From assembly GCA_041749535.1 (NCBI GenBank), contig JBGTBE010000042.1, forward strand, positions 62,001-126,000: 64,000 nucleotides of DNA, given 5' to 3'. A program made the position numbers and the translations under genes. The DNA comes from JBBQZU01 sp041749535. Lineage in GTDB: Bacteria; Bacteroidota; Bacteroidia; Flavobacteriales_D; Cryomorphaceae. The notes under the pieces are model-generated. The model was not told the origin of the DNA and did not search any database. It saw only the letters and a list, made by a program, of their open reading frames with translations. Shown here piece after piece: positions 1 through 8,056 of this stretch (positions are counted from its first letter, which is position 1; each line of letters starts with the position of its first letter).

Positions 1-2
1 CG

Positions 3-734
3 ATGAGTTCAGAATATTTAATACTTCCCTTTATGGCAGGCATCGGTGGAGGCATTGCCGGCATGTATTTGCACGGACGCATCACCAAGGATGTAAAAAT
101 TCTGCTCGCCTTCAGCGGTGCTTACTTGCTCGCACTGGCCTTGCTACACCTGCTTCCAGATATATATGAGCACCTTGGTCACTCAGCTGGGATGTTTATT
201 CTCGTCGGTTTCCTGCTGCAAATGTTGATGGATTACTTTTCAAAAGGTGTGGAGCATGGACACGTACACCACAGCGATCAGCATTCCAAGCGATTCCCCA
301 TAGGAATTTACATCAGCTTGTTCCTACACAGCGTAATTGAAGGCCTTCCCCTTTCCGGAAATGGTGATTTACTTCACCATGGGCACGCACACCACACGGA
401 TGCTTTGCTCACAGGAATCTCTATTCACAAAATACCGGAGGCCATTGCTCTGGCATCTCTGCTCTACCATTATTTCGAGAGCAAGGCAAAAGCTTTGGTG
501 CTGCTGCTCATCTATGCACTGGCAACACCACTTGGTGTATTGCTCAGCATGAGTGCACTCCAAAGTTCCATAACAGATCCGGAAATTAAATACGCCCAAA
601 TTCTCGCCATCGCTGTTGGAATATTCCTACACGTGTCTACCACTATTATATTTGAAGCGGAAGACCAGCATAGGTTCAATTGGAAAAAGACGCTTGCCAT
701 TCTTCTTGGTCTCGCCTTGGTGATGTTTGTTTAA
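3..734 (+). CDS. ZIP family divalent metal transporter
   Basis: A 243-residue membrane protein with about eight hydrophobic segments, the usual count for ZIP transporters, which move zinc or related divalent metals into the cytoplasm. The two family hallmark helices are visible: H109-S-V-I-E113-G-L-P in TM4 and H142-K-I-P-E146-A in TM5, whose His and Glu side chains form the binuclear metal site. A His-rich cytoplasmic loop (about residues 85-95) and a second His cluster (125-131) fit metal sensing or binding. The ATG lies two bases from the window edge, so the start is plausible but upstream sequence is unseen. It has no obvious operon partner. Metal specificity cannot be read from the sequence. 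Confidence 0.9.
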   Translation: MSSEYLILPFMAGIGGGIAGMYLHGRITKDVKILLAFSGAYLLALALLHLLPDIYEHLGHSAGMFILVGFLLQMLMDYFSKGVEHGHVHHSDQHSKRFPIGIYISLFLHSVIEGLPLSGNGDLLHHGHAHHTDALLTGISIHKIPEAIALASLLYHYFESKAKALVLLLIYALATPLGVLLSMSALQSSITDPEIKYAQILAIAVGIFLHVSTTIIFEAEDQHRFNWKKTLAILLGLALVMFV

Positions 735-848
735 AGTACTTAAGGTATGAAGGATTGCCATCGTTAAGACCGATGAGGTTGATAAAACAATTGGTAATGC
801 GAAACTTTTAAGTTGCATACCCATTGATTGCCCCCGCCGATCTGTATC

Positions 849-856
849 TATATTTG
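849..856 (+). promoter_or_regulatory. Bacteroidota -7 box of the DUF4197 gene
   Basis: TATATTTG matches the Bacteroidota -7 consensus TAnnTTTG. An ATTG lies about 18 bases upstream (827-830) as a weak -33 element. The predicted start of transcription is near 861, a few bases before the ATG at 868. Confidence 0.55.
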
Positions 857-867
857 AAGAAAAAAAA

Positions 868-1593
868 ATGCGTTCTACTATCATACTTGCATGCATCCTG
901 CTCGCTTCCTGTTCAGAACAATCTTTGCAGCGTACCCTTGAAGGTGTGCTTCAGAGCGAAAGCAGTCTTAGCACTTCGGAGGTTACTTCAGGTCTCAAAG
1001 AAGCACTTGTGAAAGGGGCACAAGATGCTGTTACGGTCTCTTCTGTTAAAGATGGATTTTATAAAAATACATCCTTGTTCATTCCTTTTCCTGATGAAGC
1101 GCTAAAAGTGAAGACAACAGCGATGAACCTGGGCTTGGGCGCTCAGGTTACCAAATTTGAAGAAACCCTGAACCGCGCAGCCGAGGCTGCCGTGAAAGAA
1201 GCAACTCCCATATTGGTAAATGCCATCACATCCATGACTGTGGAAGACGCCTTTGGTCTTCTGAAAGGGGGGGATACTGCTGCCACCGATTACCTGCGCA
1301 AGAAAACTGAAGCTGATTTACTTACTGCCTTCAGACCTAAAGTACAGCAGGCAGTAGACAATGTGGAATTGACCAAATACTGGAATCCGCTGGCATCAGC
1401 TTATAACACTGCTTCCACATTCACAGGTGGTCAGGTTGTGAATCCAGACCTTACGGGCTACGTCACCGACAGGGCGATGGAAGGACTCTTTAAGCTCATC
1501 GCCAAAGAAGAAGCCAATATCCGCGCAAATCCAGCAGCGCGTGGCACAGAATTGCTTCGCAAAGTTTTTGGATCACCAGAAGCAACCAAATAA
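868..1593 (+). CDS. DUF4197 family lipoprotein
   Basis: A 241-residue protein with a lipoprotein signal: a short hydrophobic stretch ending in a lipobox LLAS-C15. The mature part is all-alpha and fits the DUF4197 family. Seen features are an early run resembling GLKEAL, the segment NTSLFIPFP, and a later DAFGLLKGGDTAATDYL-type helix, all typical of that family. The family's function is unknown; it is found as a periplasmic or outer-membrane lipoprotein in Bacteroidota and Proteobacteria. A TATATTTG promoter box sits directly upstream, so it is probably transcribed alone. The next gene is convergent. Confidence 0.85.
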   Translation: MRSTIILACILLASCSEQSLQRTLEGVLQSESSLSTSEVTSGLKEALVKGAQDAVTVSSVKDGFYKNTSLFIPFPDEALKVKTTAMNLGLGAQVTKFEETLNRAAEAAVKEATPILVNAITSMTVEDAFGLLKGGDTAATDYLRKKTEADLLTAFRPKVQQAVDNVELTKYWNPLASAYNTASTFTGGQVVNPDLTGYVTDRAMEGLFKLIAKEEANIRANPAARGTELLRKVFGSPEATK

Positions 1594-1632
1594 GAGCGCA
1601 AGGTGAATCCAGGACATTTGGCTATCTATCCT

Positions 1633-4032
1633 CTAAAATTGGATCGAGAGGCCAGCAGTTATTAAGCGGGGCAGTCCCACCCGAATACCTTGAGGGCGTC
1701 GTGAGGCCATATAGCGCTCATCAGAAATATTTTTGCAAGAGAGTGTGAAGGTGGTATTCCATTTCTTCACAGCATAACGCGCAGTGCCATCCAATACAAA
1801 ATAGGAAGGTATGAGTCCTGTTCTTCCATCGGCTGTTGGCTGCAAAGTATTCAGCTCATCAGTGAATTGCTCTGATACATAAGTACCCGTAAGGCGAAGT
1901 CCAAGCCCACTTAAGGTCTCGAATGTGATACCAGAAGATAGGAGAAATTCAGGAGCATAAGGCGTGCGGTTGCCCGATATATTCTCACCAGAATCTTCGC
2001 CCCCGATGAAACGGTCTTCACTGAAGTATGCATTGATGTACGTTGCGTTAACATCTACATCAAGGCGAAAAGGTGCTTCCAGGAAACGACCCACACCCGC
2101 AACGATTCCTAGTTCAGCACCTTGGTGCATGGTACTGCCACCATTGATTTCTCCGGCACCTGTGCCACCACTCGACTCGGAAACCGGAATGATTTGATTG
2201 CTGAAATCAAGCATAAATGCGGTTGCTTCAACCTGAAATCCAGGAATGATGGTAGCCCGCGTGCCCAATTCAAAATTCCAGCTCAACTCCGCATCTAGTT
2301 GATATGCCTGCCCCTGAGCGGTGATGGCATCTTTGACACGCGGAGGCGCAAAGCCCCGGTGCACCCCACCGAAAAGCTGTACATCGGGTGATATGCCATA
2401 AGTCAGACCCAATGCGGGTAGTAGCTTTGATACGGTGCTTCCTGCCACCAAATTGGTATCAGTCACCACTCCGTTATAATTCATCCTGAATATTTGCCTG
2501 TCGTAATTGTAATTTTCCAGTCGGAGGCCTGCTGTAACTACAAGTTTCTCTGTAATCCACGATTTGTTCTCAAGAAACAAACTCTGAGCATTGCCTGTTC
2601 GCTCTTCGTCTTCCACCAGAGTGCCCGATTCTGCATCTGGTTTCGTTCCATTGATGCGCTGTTCCAGCGCATTTTCATAATGTAGCCTTGCACCAGCTTG
2701 AAGCTCATTCTTAATACCAGCCTGATATCTGTATACTGCCTTTGACTCTATTCCTGCCACGGCAAAAGCCCGGTCCCGGTTTCCAGTGCTACTTCGCATG
2801 TACACTGCTCCACCTACTACCGAAGTGTCACCCCAAACTACGCCCGTGAGGTTACTGCCAGTTCCGGTATAGTTAAAGTCTTGTCTTCTCCAGTTGCGGC
2901 TTGTCAGATAGCCATAGGCTGTGGTGCGCAGCTCAAGTTGGGGATTAAATTTTATAAGGTGGGTGGCACTCATTGAAGATCTGTTTACATCAAGTTTATC
3001 GTCGGGTGCCATTCGAACAAAATCGTTTCCACCTGCATTGTACATGGGCTGTGTGAGACCTATATACGTGCTGTTGGATGTTTCATTGTACAAGCCCACC
3101 TTTAATCCAAGCGATGCCTTCTCGCTCAGCTCCAGCCGAAATTTGGCAGTAAAGTCATTGACATTAAAGCGTGTACCCGCCAAATCATCGGCCTGTCTAC
3201 GCAGGTAACCTACCTGAACTCCAGTATTGCCATAAGTATTGCCATAGCTCATCATCCCGGAAAAATAGCCCCCTTGTCCGCCCTGAACACGCAATTTTAC
3301 TTCTTCTTCATCTGGCGGATCCGCGGTGATATAGTTAATCACTCCTCCAATTGTTCTCGGACCGTAAGCTATTTGACCAGCTCCTTTTATCACTTCCACT
3401 CCCGCCATACGGTCTATGGAAGGGGTGTAATACATCTCCGGTTCTCCATAAGGATTTAGGGCTACGGGTATGCCATCTTCGAGAATTAGCACTGTGCGGC
3501 TTCGGTCGGGGTCAAGGCCGCGTATGCCTATATTGGCACGCAAACCTGCGCCCTCTTCATCTACCACATGCACGCCGGGAACTCTTCTGAACACCTCATT
3601 GCCACTTACAGGAGCGAGCAATTCCAATTCTCTTTTGTCTATTTTCACAGCACTCCCTGGCAGCGTTTTCATGGCGCGATTTCGAATGCCCAACACTTCA
3701 ACCTGGGGCATGGTGTAGTTTGCATCAGCCAACACAAATTCTAGTATTTGTGATTCTTTGTCAATTACCACCACCTCTCTGCTCGTGACTCCGTAGCCAA
3801 GGGCGCTAACCTGAATATGATACACCCCCGGTTCGAGACCAGTAAGTGCGAAACTGCCTGCATGGTCCGATGCCGTACCCCAACTGTTTTCTATAATATA
3901 TACATTGGCAAATGCAACTGGCGTTCCTGCCTTGTCAATGACGTTCCCTAACACTGCTGCACCCATCATTTGGGCGAACGAAGGGATTGAAAGGCAGATA
4001 AAAATCGCAGCGGTTGATAAACTCCTGAACAT
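1633..4032 (-). CDS. TonB-dependent outer membrane receptor, FecA-like
   Basis: A 799-residue outer-membrane receptor. In order: signal peptide (about 1-20), a carboxypeptidase-like beta-sandwich (about 25-112) common to Bacteroidota receptors, a plug domain (about 120-240) with the variant motif IRGLDPDRSRTVLILEDGIP and the GGVINYIT end, and a 22-strand barrel finishing in the aromatic C-terminus SIQF. The plug resembles ferric citrate or siderophore receptors (FecA type), so the cargo is probably an iron chelate, but a copper or other chelate is possible. No sigma/anti-sigma pair or SusD partner is adjacent. The promoter box TACATTTG lies at 4068-4075 on this strand. Confidence 0.88.
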   Translation of the reverse strand: MFRSLSTAAIFICLSIPSFAQMMGAAVLGNVIDKAGTPVAFANVYIIENSWGTASDHAGSFALTGLEPGVYHIQVSALGYGVTSREVVVIDKESQILEFVLADANYTMPQVEVLGIRNRAMKTLPGSAVKIDKRELELLAPVSGNEVFRRVPGVHVVDEEGAGLRANIGIRGLDPDRSRTVLILEDGIPVALNPYGEPEMYYTPSIDRMAGVEVIKGAGQIAYGPRTIGGVINYITADPPDEEEVKLRVQGGQGGYFSGMMSYGNTYGNTGVQVGYLRRQADDLAGTRFNVNDFTAKFRLELSEKASLGLKVGLYNETSNSTYIGLTQPMYNAGGNDFVRMAPDDKLDVNRSSMSATHLIKFNPQLELRTTAYGYLTSRNWRRQDFNYTGTGSNLTGVVWGDTSVVGGAVYMRSSTGNRDRAFAVAGIESKAVYRYQAGIKNELQAGARLHYENALEQRINGTKPDAESGTLVEDEERTGNAQSLFLENKSWITEKLVVTAGLRLENYNYDRQIFRMNYNGVVTDTNLVAGSTVSKLLPALGLTYGISPDVQLFGGVHRGFAPPRVKDAITAQGQAYQLDAELSWNFELGTRATIIPGFQVEATAFMLDFSNQIIPVSESSGGTGAGEINGGSTMHQGAELGIVAGVGRFLEAPFRLDVDVNATYINAYFSEDRFIGGEDSGENISGNRTPYAPEFLLSSGITFETLSGLGLRLTGTYVSEQFTDELNTLQPTADGRTGLIPSYFVLDGTARYAVKKWNTTFTLSCKNISDERYMASRRPQGIRVGLPRLITAGLSIQF

Positions 4033-4067
4033 ATGTTTTTATTTAGACTAATTCTGAATAACGCTGG

Positions 4068-4098
4068 CAAATGTATACCCACACCCCCGTCCATGAAA
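4068..4098 (-). promoter_or_regulatory. Bacteroidota promoter of the TonB receptor gene
   Basis: On the minus strand TTTC (4098-4095), a 19-base spacer and TACATTTG (4075-4068) match TTTG-N19-TAnnTTTG with one mismatch. This would leave an untranslated leader of about 30 bases before the ATG at 4032. Confidence 0.6.
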
Positions 4099-4180
4099 TA
4101 CCTTAATCATGGTATTTTATCTCAAAAGCATGATTTCAAAAATCGTTTTTTAAGGCAGCTAATCTGATTATCTTGGTCGG

Positions 4181-5080
4181 ATGAAATTGATTCGTTCAAG
4201 CCCATCGGGCATTTTGGAGCCATCGGAATTGGTTCTTAATACAGATCATTCTGTATACCATCTTGGTTTACACCCGCACCAAATTGCCGATACTGTGATT
4301 GTGGTAGGCGACCAACACAGGGTGCCAATCATTTCCAAATATTTCGACAAGATTGAGCACAAAGTATTGAACCGGGAGTTTTGCACCCATACCGGAACGT
4401 ACAATGGAAAATCTATCACCGCTTTGAGTACAGGTATTGGGGTCGACAATATAGATATTGTGATGAATGAGCTGGATGCACTTGTAAACATTGATTTGAG
4501 CGGTCGCAGCCAGAAGGAGCAGCAAGACTCATTGAGAATTGTGAGGCTGGGTACCTGCGGAGCTCTTAACGCAGAAATACCAGTGGGTAGTTTCGTGCAT
4601 TCCAAATATGCCATAGGTCTGGATGGGGTATTGCACTACTACAAGTCTGAGTTTGATGAGGATGAAGTAGCACTCACCAAAACCTATATGGAGCATACCG
4701 GGTGGAACTTAAAGGGTATTTCGCCCTATTCGGTGAGAAGTGACCAGGAGCTCGGCACCTTGTTTCAGGATGGATACCACCAGGGTATTACCATCACTGC
4801 TTGTGGATTCTATGGCCCACAGGGCCGAAAGTTAAGGCTGCCCATCTCCATGACTGGCCTCAACGCGTCCATGAGCAATCTTCGCTTTCGCGGCATACCC
4901 GTTGCGAATTACGAAATGGAAAGTTCAGCGCTGTTTGGTTTGGGCGCTATGATGGGGCATCGTTGCACTACTGTTTGTACTGTTGTAGCGAATAGATTGA
5001 GAAATGAGTTTCTCAGCGATCACCACGCACCTATCAAACGTCTTATAAGCCAGGTGTTGGAGAGCCTCACAGCCCATTAA
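4181..5080 (+). CDS. Nucleoside phosphorylase (uridine phosphorylase-like)
   Basis: A 299-residue member of the purine/uridine phosphorylase (PNP_UDP_1) superfamily, which cleaves nucleosides with phosphate to base and ribose-1-phosphate in salvage. Visible motifs: VVGDQHRVP (41-49) matching the phosphate-binding GDP.R region, STGIG (83-87), the GTCGAL loop (124-129), and E245-M-E247 which binds the ribose hydroxyls. The glycine-rich GDPGR loop is written GDQHR here, a change at the phosphate site seen directly. Length is slightly above the 250-residue norm and similar to Bacteroidota homologues. Base preference (uridine or purine) cannot be settled from sequence. It is a single-gene unit. 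Confidence 0.85.
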   Translation: MKLIRSSPSGILEPSELVLNTDHSVYHLGLHPHQIADTVIVVGDQHRVPIISKYFDKIEHKVLNREFCTHTGTYNGKSITALSTGIGVDNIDIVMNELDALVNIDLSGRSQKEQQDSLRIVRLGTCGALNAEIPVGSFVHSKYAIGLDGVLHYYKSEFDEDEVALTKTYMEHTGWNLKGISPYSVRSDQELGTLFQDGYHQGITITACGFYGPQGRKLRLPISMTGLNASMSNLRFRGIPVANYEMESSALFGLGAMMGHRCTTVCTVVANRLRNEFLSDHHAPIKRLISQVLESLTAH

Positions 5081-5166
5081 CATTGATATGCTAATAATTA
5101 CGCAGCATACCCGAGCCATGGTGAGCTTGAGCAGGTAATTTTAGGGCACAACAAACAGCTGGCAGA

Positions 5167-6072
5167 ATGCGTATGAACAGCGTGATGACATCTACAGAAT
5201 TCGAAGCCCTTCTCAACTTGATCGACGATCCGGATGAGCATATATACCTGCAGGTGAGAGAGCGGATTCTGGAATGTGGAGAAGAAATAATTCCAAGGCT
5301 AGAGAATCTGTGGGAAATAAGCAGTTTTGGACACCTTTTTCAACAGCGTATAGAGGATATTATCCACTCTATACAGTATGAATCGGTATACAAGGCGCTG
5401 GAGCGATGGAACCGGGATGGAGCCAAAGACCTTTTTGAAGGAAGCCTTCTCGTGGCAAGGTACCAATACCCAGATATGGATGAGGCCACAGCAAAATCTA
5501 ATCTGGCCCGCATCCGACAGGATATATGGATAGAACTGAACGATGAACTCACCGCTTTCGAGAAAGTAAAAGTTATAAACCATATACTGTATGATGTACA
5601 TGGGTTTCGCGGAAATAAAAAGAACTACCACGCCGCCCAGAACTCATACATAAATAGTGTGCTGGAAACCAAAAAGGGCAATCCTCTCAGCTTGAGCATC
5701 CTCTATATCATACTTGCTGAAAGCCTTGGAGTGCCCATATACGGTGTGAACTTGCCGAATCACTTTATACTCGCCTACGCGGATGAGTTCAACATCATGC
5801 GGTATATCGAAAACCCAACCGAAGCGGGCAAAACCGAAAACGATGTGCTCTTTTACATCAATGCATTTACAAGCGGCACCATTGTGCACCGGAGTGAGAT
5901 TACTTCCTATTTGGAGCAAATAAAAGAACCTCAGCACGAAGAATACTACAATCCTTGTGATTACCGTACCATTTTGAGACGGCTTATCAATAACCTTATA
6001 TTTTCTTACGATCGCCTGGGGTATCCAGACAAGGTTGATGAGCTTAATAATCTCAGCAAAGCCCTGGATTGA
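5167..6072 (+). CDS. SirB1-type transglutaminase-like protein
   Basis: A 301-residue protein of the SirB1 / transglutaminase_9 family. The recognisable core is KKGNPLSLSILY followed by LGVPIYGVNLPNHFILAY (about 182-215), which aligns with the transglutaminase fold. The position that holds the catalytic Cys in true transglutaminases is Ser or Leu here, as is usual for SirB1, so peptidase or crosslinking activity is unlikely. The N-terminal third is helical and charged. Met1, Met3 and Met7 are all possible starts. Function of the family is unknown. The downstream gene is convergent with only 4 bases between stops. Confidence 0.8.
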   Translation: MRMNSVMTSTEFEALLNLIDDPDEHIYLQVRERILECGEEIIPRLENLWEISSFGHLFQQRIEDIIHSIQYESVYKALERWNRDGAKDLFEGSLLVARYQYPDMDEATAKSNLARIRQDIWIELNDELTAFEKVKVINHILYDVHGFRGNKKNYHAAQNSYINSVLETKKGNPLSLSILYIILAESLGVPIYGVNLPNHFILAYADEFNIMRYIENPTEAGKTENDVLFYINAFTSGTIVHRSEITSYLEQIKEPQHEEYYNPCDYRTILRRLINNLIFSYDRLGYPDKVDELNNLSKALD

Positions 6073-6076
6073 TCCT

Positions 6077-6667
6077 TCAGTGGAATATTTTCCTGACTGT
6101 GAGTAAGATCACGTGCAGGTCTTCTATAAAGCTTCTTCTTTCCAAATATTCCAGGTTTAATGCAAGTTTGGCTGGCATCACCTCATTTATATAGGTGGCT
6201 CTGGGGTCTGCGCTTTCAGCAAGCAGTTCACTTTCGTGGAAGTATTTTAAGGATGCATAATCGGTGATTCCAGGTTTTACATCAAGTACTTTTCTCTGAG
6301 CTGGGGAGTACATTTCTACAAATTCTGGCACTTCTGGTCTGGGCCCTACTAGGCTCATCTCTCCAATAAAGACATTGAAAAGTTGTGGCAGCTCATCAAG
6401 CTTGTATTTGCGGAGAAAATAGCCCACGGCAGTGATGCGAGGGTCTCGGTTTCCTATCGTGAGTTTTCCGTCTGTTTCGGACAATGGTCGCATGGTGCGA
6501 AATTTGAAAAGCCCAAATAATTCTCCCTTCTTTCCCACTCTTTGCTGGATGAAGAAAGCGCCTCCGGGCGAATCGAACAGCACGGCAAGCGTTAAAATGA
6601 GCAGAAGTGGACTTAGAAGGATAAGCCCAATTAGGGAGGCAATTCTATCAAAAAGAGTCTTGATCAT
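6077..6667 (-). CDS. Initiating sugar-phosphate transferase (PglC-like)
   Basis: A 196-residue bacterial sugar transferase of the small monotopic type. It moves a sugar-1-phosphate from a UDP-sugar to undecaprenyl phosphate and starts a glycan on the inner membrane. There is one N-terminal hydrophobic reentrant segment (about 10-31), the basic motif KFRTMR (55-60), and the D91-E92 pair that corresponds to the catalytic dyad of PglC; GPRPEVPEF follows at 108-116. It lacks the extra membrane domain of WcaJ/WbaP, so it is a minimal PglC form. Its ATG overlaps the stop of the aminotransferase upstream (ATGA), implying coupled translation and a shared pathway. Confidence 0.88.
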   Translation of the reverse strand: MIKTLFDRIASLIGLILLSPLLLILTLAVLFDSPGGAFFIQQRVGKKGELFGLFKFRTMRPLSETDGKLTIGNRDPRITAVGYFLRKYKLDELPQLFNVFIGEMSLVGPRPEVPEFVEMYSPAQRKVLDVKPGITDYASLKYFHESELLAESADPRATYINEVMPAKLALNLEYLERRSFIEDLHVILLTVRKIFH

Positions 6668-7881
6668 TTACCCATCACAGATTCTACAGCTTCAACCACC
6701 GCCTGCACCACTTTATTTACTTGTTCTTCACCCAAATTGAAATATAGAGGCAAGCTTATTTCATTTGAATAATGCGCAAAAGCGTTGCTATACGCGTCCA
6801 TATTAAACCCGAGATTTTTGTAAGCGGTAAGCATTGGCAGAGGTATAAAGTGAACATTCACTGCGACTTCTCGTTCAGCAATGGCTTGAATAATGGCATC
6901 GCGCTGGATTTCGGTTGCACCAGCTATTCTCAGCTGATAAAGGTGGTATGAGCTCTCTGATTTGCTATCCGTAAAGGTAGGTTTGATGGCCCATTTGTGT
7001 TTCGCAAAAGCGCTGGAATATAAACCACAGAGCAATCTGCGCTTTGGAATTGTTTCGGCATCATACCTTCCCAATTCCACCAATCCTATGGCAGCCTGTA
7101 TGTCGGTCATATTGCATTTGTAACCCGGCGCGATTACGTCATACCGCCATGCGCCTTTCTGCGTTTTGGCCAGGGCGTCTTTGTTTTGGCCGTGAAGGCT
7201 CATGGTAGTAAGCCATTGATACGCTTCACTGTGATCAAAACCATCGGGAAGGTTCAGGCAAATGCACCCACCTTCAGCAGTTGTAAGGTTCTTCACCGCG
7301 TGAAAGGAAAATCCGGTAACATCAGCAATAGCGCCGAGCCTTTGGCCTCTGTACACAGCGCCAAAGCCGTGGGCGGAGTCAGCAGCTAGCAGGATGCGTG
7401 CCAGTTTTTGTTGGATAGCACTGTTCGGTTTAAACAGTTTTGATAGTTCAGCATCTTTCACAATATCAAGCAGCGCATCATAATCGCAAGGAGTGCCTGC
7501 AATATCTACCGGAATGATGGCCTTGGTGCGACTGCTTACTGCCTTGCGCACTTCAGCAGGGTCTAGATTAAAACTGTCAGGAAGACAATCAACCATCACG
7601 GGTGTAGCTCCGCAGTGTATTACCACATTTGCAGTGGCACAGTAGGTGTAGGCTGGAATGATAACTTCATCGCCTGGCCCAATACCAAACCAGCGAAGAG
7701 CGAGTTCGAGACCAGCTGTTGCAGACCCAAAACACACAGTGGTTTTAGCGCCAGTATATTTTGTTATTTCTTTTTCAAACTGCTTGGTGCGTGGACCGGT
7801 AGTGATCCAGCCTGAAAGCAATGCCTGCGTAACTTCGTCAATTATTTTCTGGTCAATACGCGGAGGAGAGAAAGGTATCAT
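6664..7881 (-). CDS. DegT/DnrJ/EryC1 sugar aminotransferase (PglE-like)
   Basis: A PLP-dependent aminotransferase of about 405 residues that would add an amino group to a nucleotide-linked keto sugar. Visible features: the opening MIPFSPPRID, the loop ITTGPRTKQFE, CFGSATAGL near the cofactor, and SFHAVKN with the PLP lysine (K197 from this start), followed by TAEGG. An upstream Met at 7917 is in frame, but a TACCTTTG promoter box lies between the two at 7904-7897, so the start at 7881 is preferred. It overlaps the sugar transferase by 4 bases. Together they resemble the PglE-PglC steps of diNAcBac-type sugar use; the matching dehydratase and acetyltransferase are not in this window. Confidence 0.9.
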   Translation of the reverse strand: MIPFSPPRIDQKIIDEVTQALLSGWITTGPRTKQFEKEITKYTGAKTTVCFGSATAGLELALRWFGIGPGDEVIIPAYTYCATANVVIHCGATPVMVDCLPDSFNLDPAEVRKAVSSRTKAIIPVDIAGTPCDYDALLDIVKDAELSKLFKPNSAIQQKLARILLAADSAHGFGAVYRGQRLGAIADVTGFSFHAVKNLTTAEGGCICLNLPDGFDHSEAYQWLTTMSLHGQNKDALAKTQKGAWRYDVIAPGYKCNMTDIQAAIGLVELGRYDAETIPKRRLLCGLYSSAFAKHKWAIKPTFTDSKSESSYHLYQLRIAGATEIQRDAIIQAIAEREVAVNVHFIPLPMLTAYKNLGFNMDAYSNAFAHYSNEISLPLYFNLGEEQVNKVVQAVVEAVESVMGK

Positions 7882-7896
7882 TCGAATGGTTTGCAG

Positions 7897-7926
7897 CAAA
7901 GGTAGCACTTGAAGCAACGTGGTAAA
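7897..7926 (-). promoter_or_regulatory. Bacteroidota promoter of the aminotransferase-transferase pair
   Basis: Minus strand TTTA (7926-7923), an 18-base spacer and TACCTTTG (7904-7897). Transcription would begin near 7892, about 11 bases before the chosen ATG at 7881, and this argues against the longer reading frame starting at 7917. Confidence 0.6.
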
Positions 7927-7987
7927 TAACGGTGTAGAACAGTGAATAAAGTTTCGGAATTAAACGCAACTGATTTAGCTTCATCAT

Positions 7988-8025
7988 CCAAAACAACAAA
8001 GGTCCGCGCCCATTGCGCGAACCTC
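7988..8025 (-). terminator. Rho-independent terminator after the T9SS cargo gene
   Basis: A 9-bp stem (8001-8009 with 8015-8023, one G-U pair when read on the minus strand) with a short loop, followed on the minus strand by a T-rich tract at 8000-7988. It lies about 35 bases beyond the stop of the large secreted protein. Confidence 0.6.
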
Positions 8026-8056
8026 TGTGCGATCCAAAAACCAATTGCGGATCAAG

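Noticed and set aside
5167..6072. Possible active transglutaminase
   Set aside because: The catalytic Cys position is not Cys, matching inactive SirB1-type proteins.
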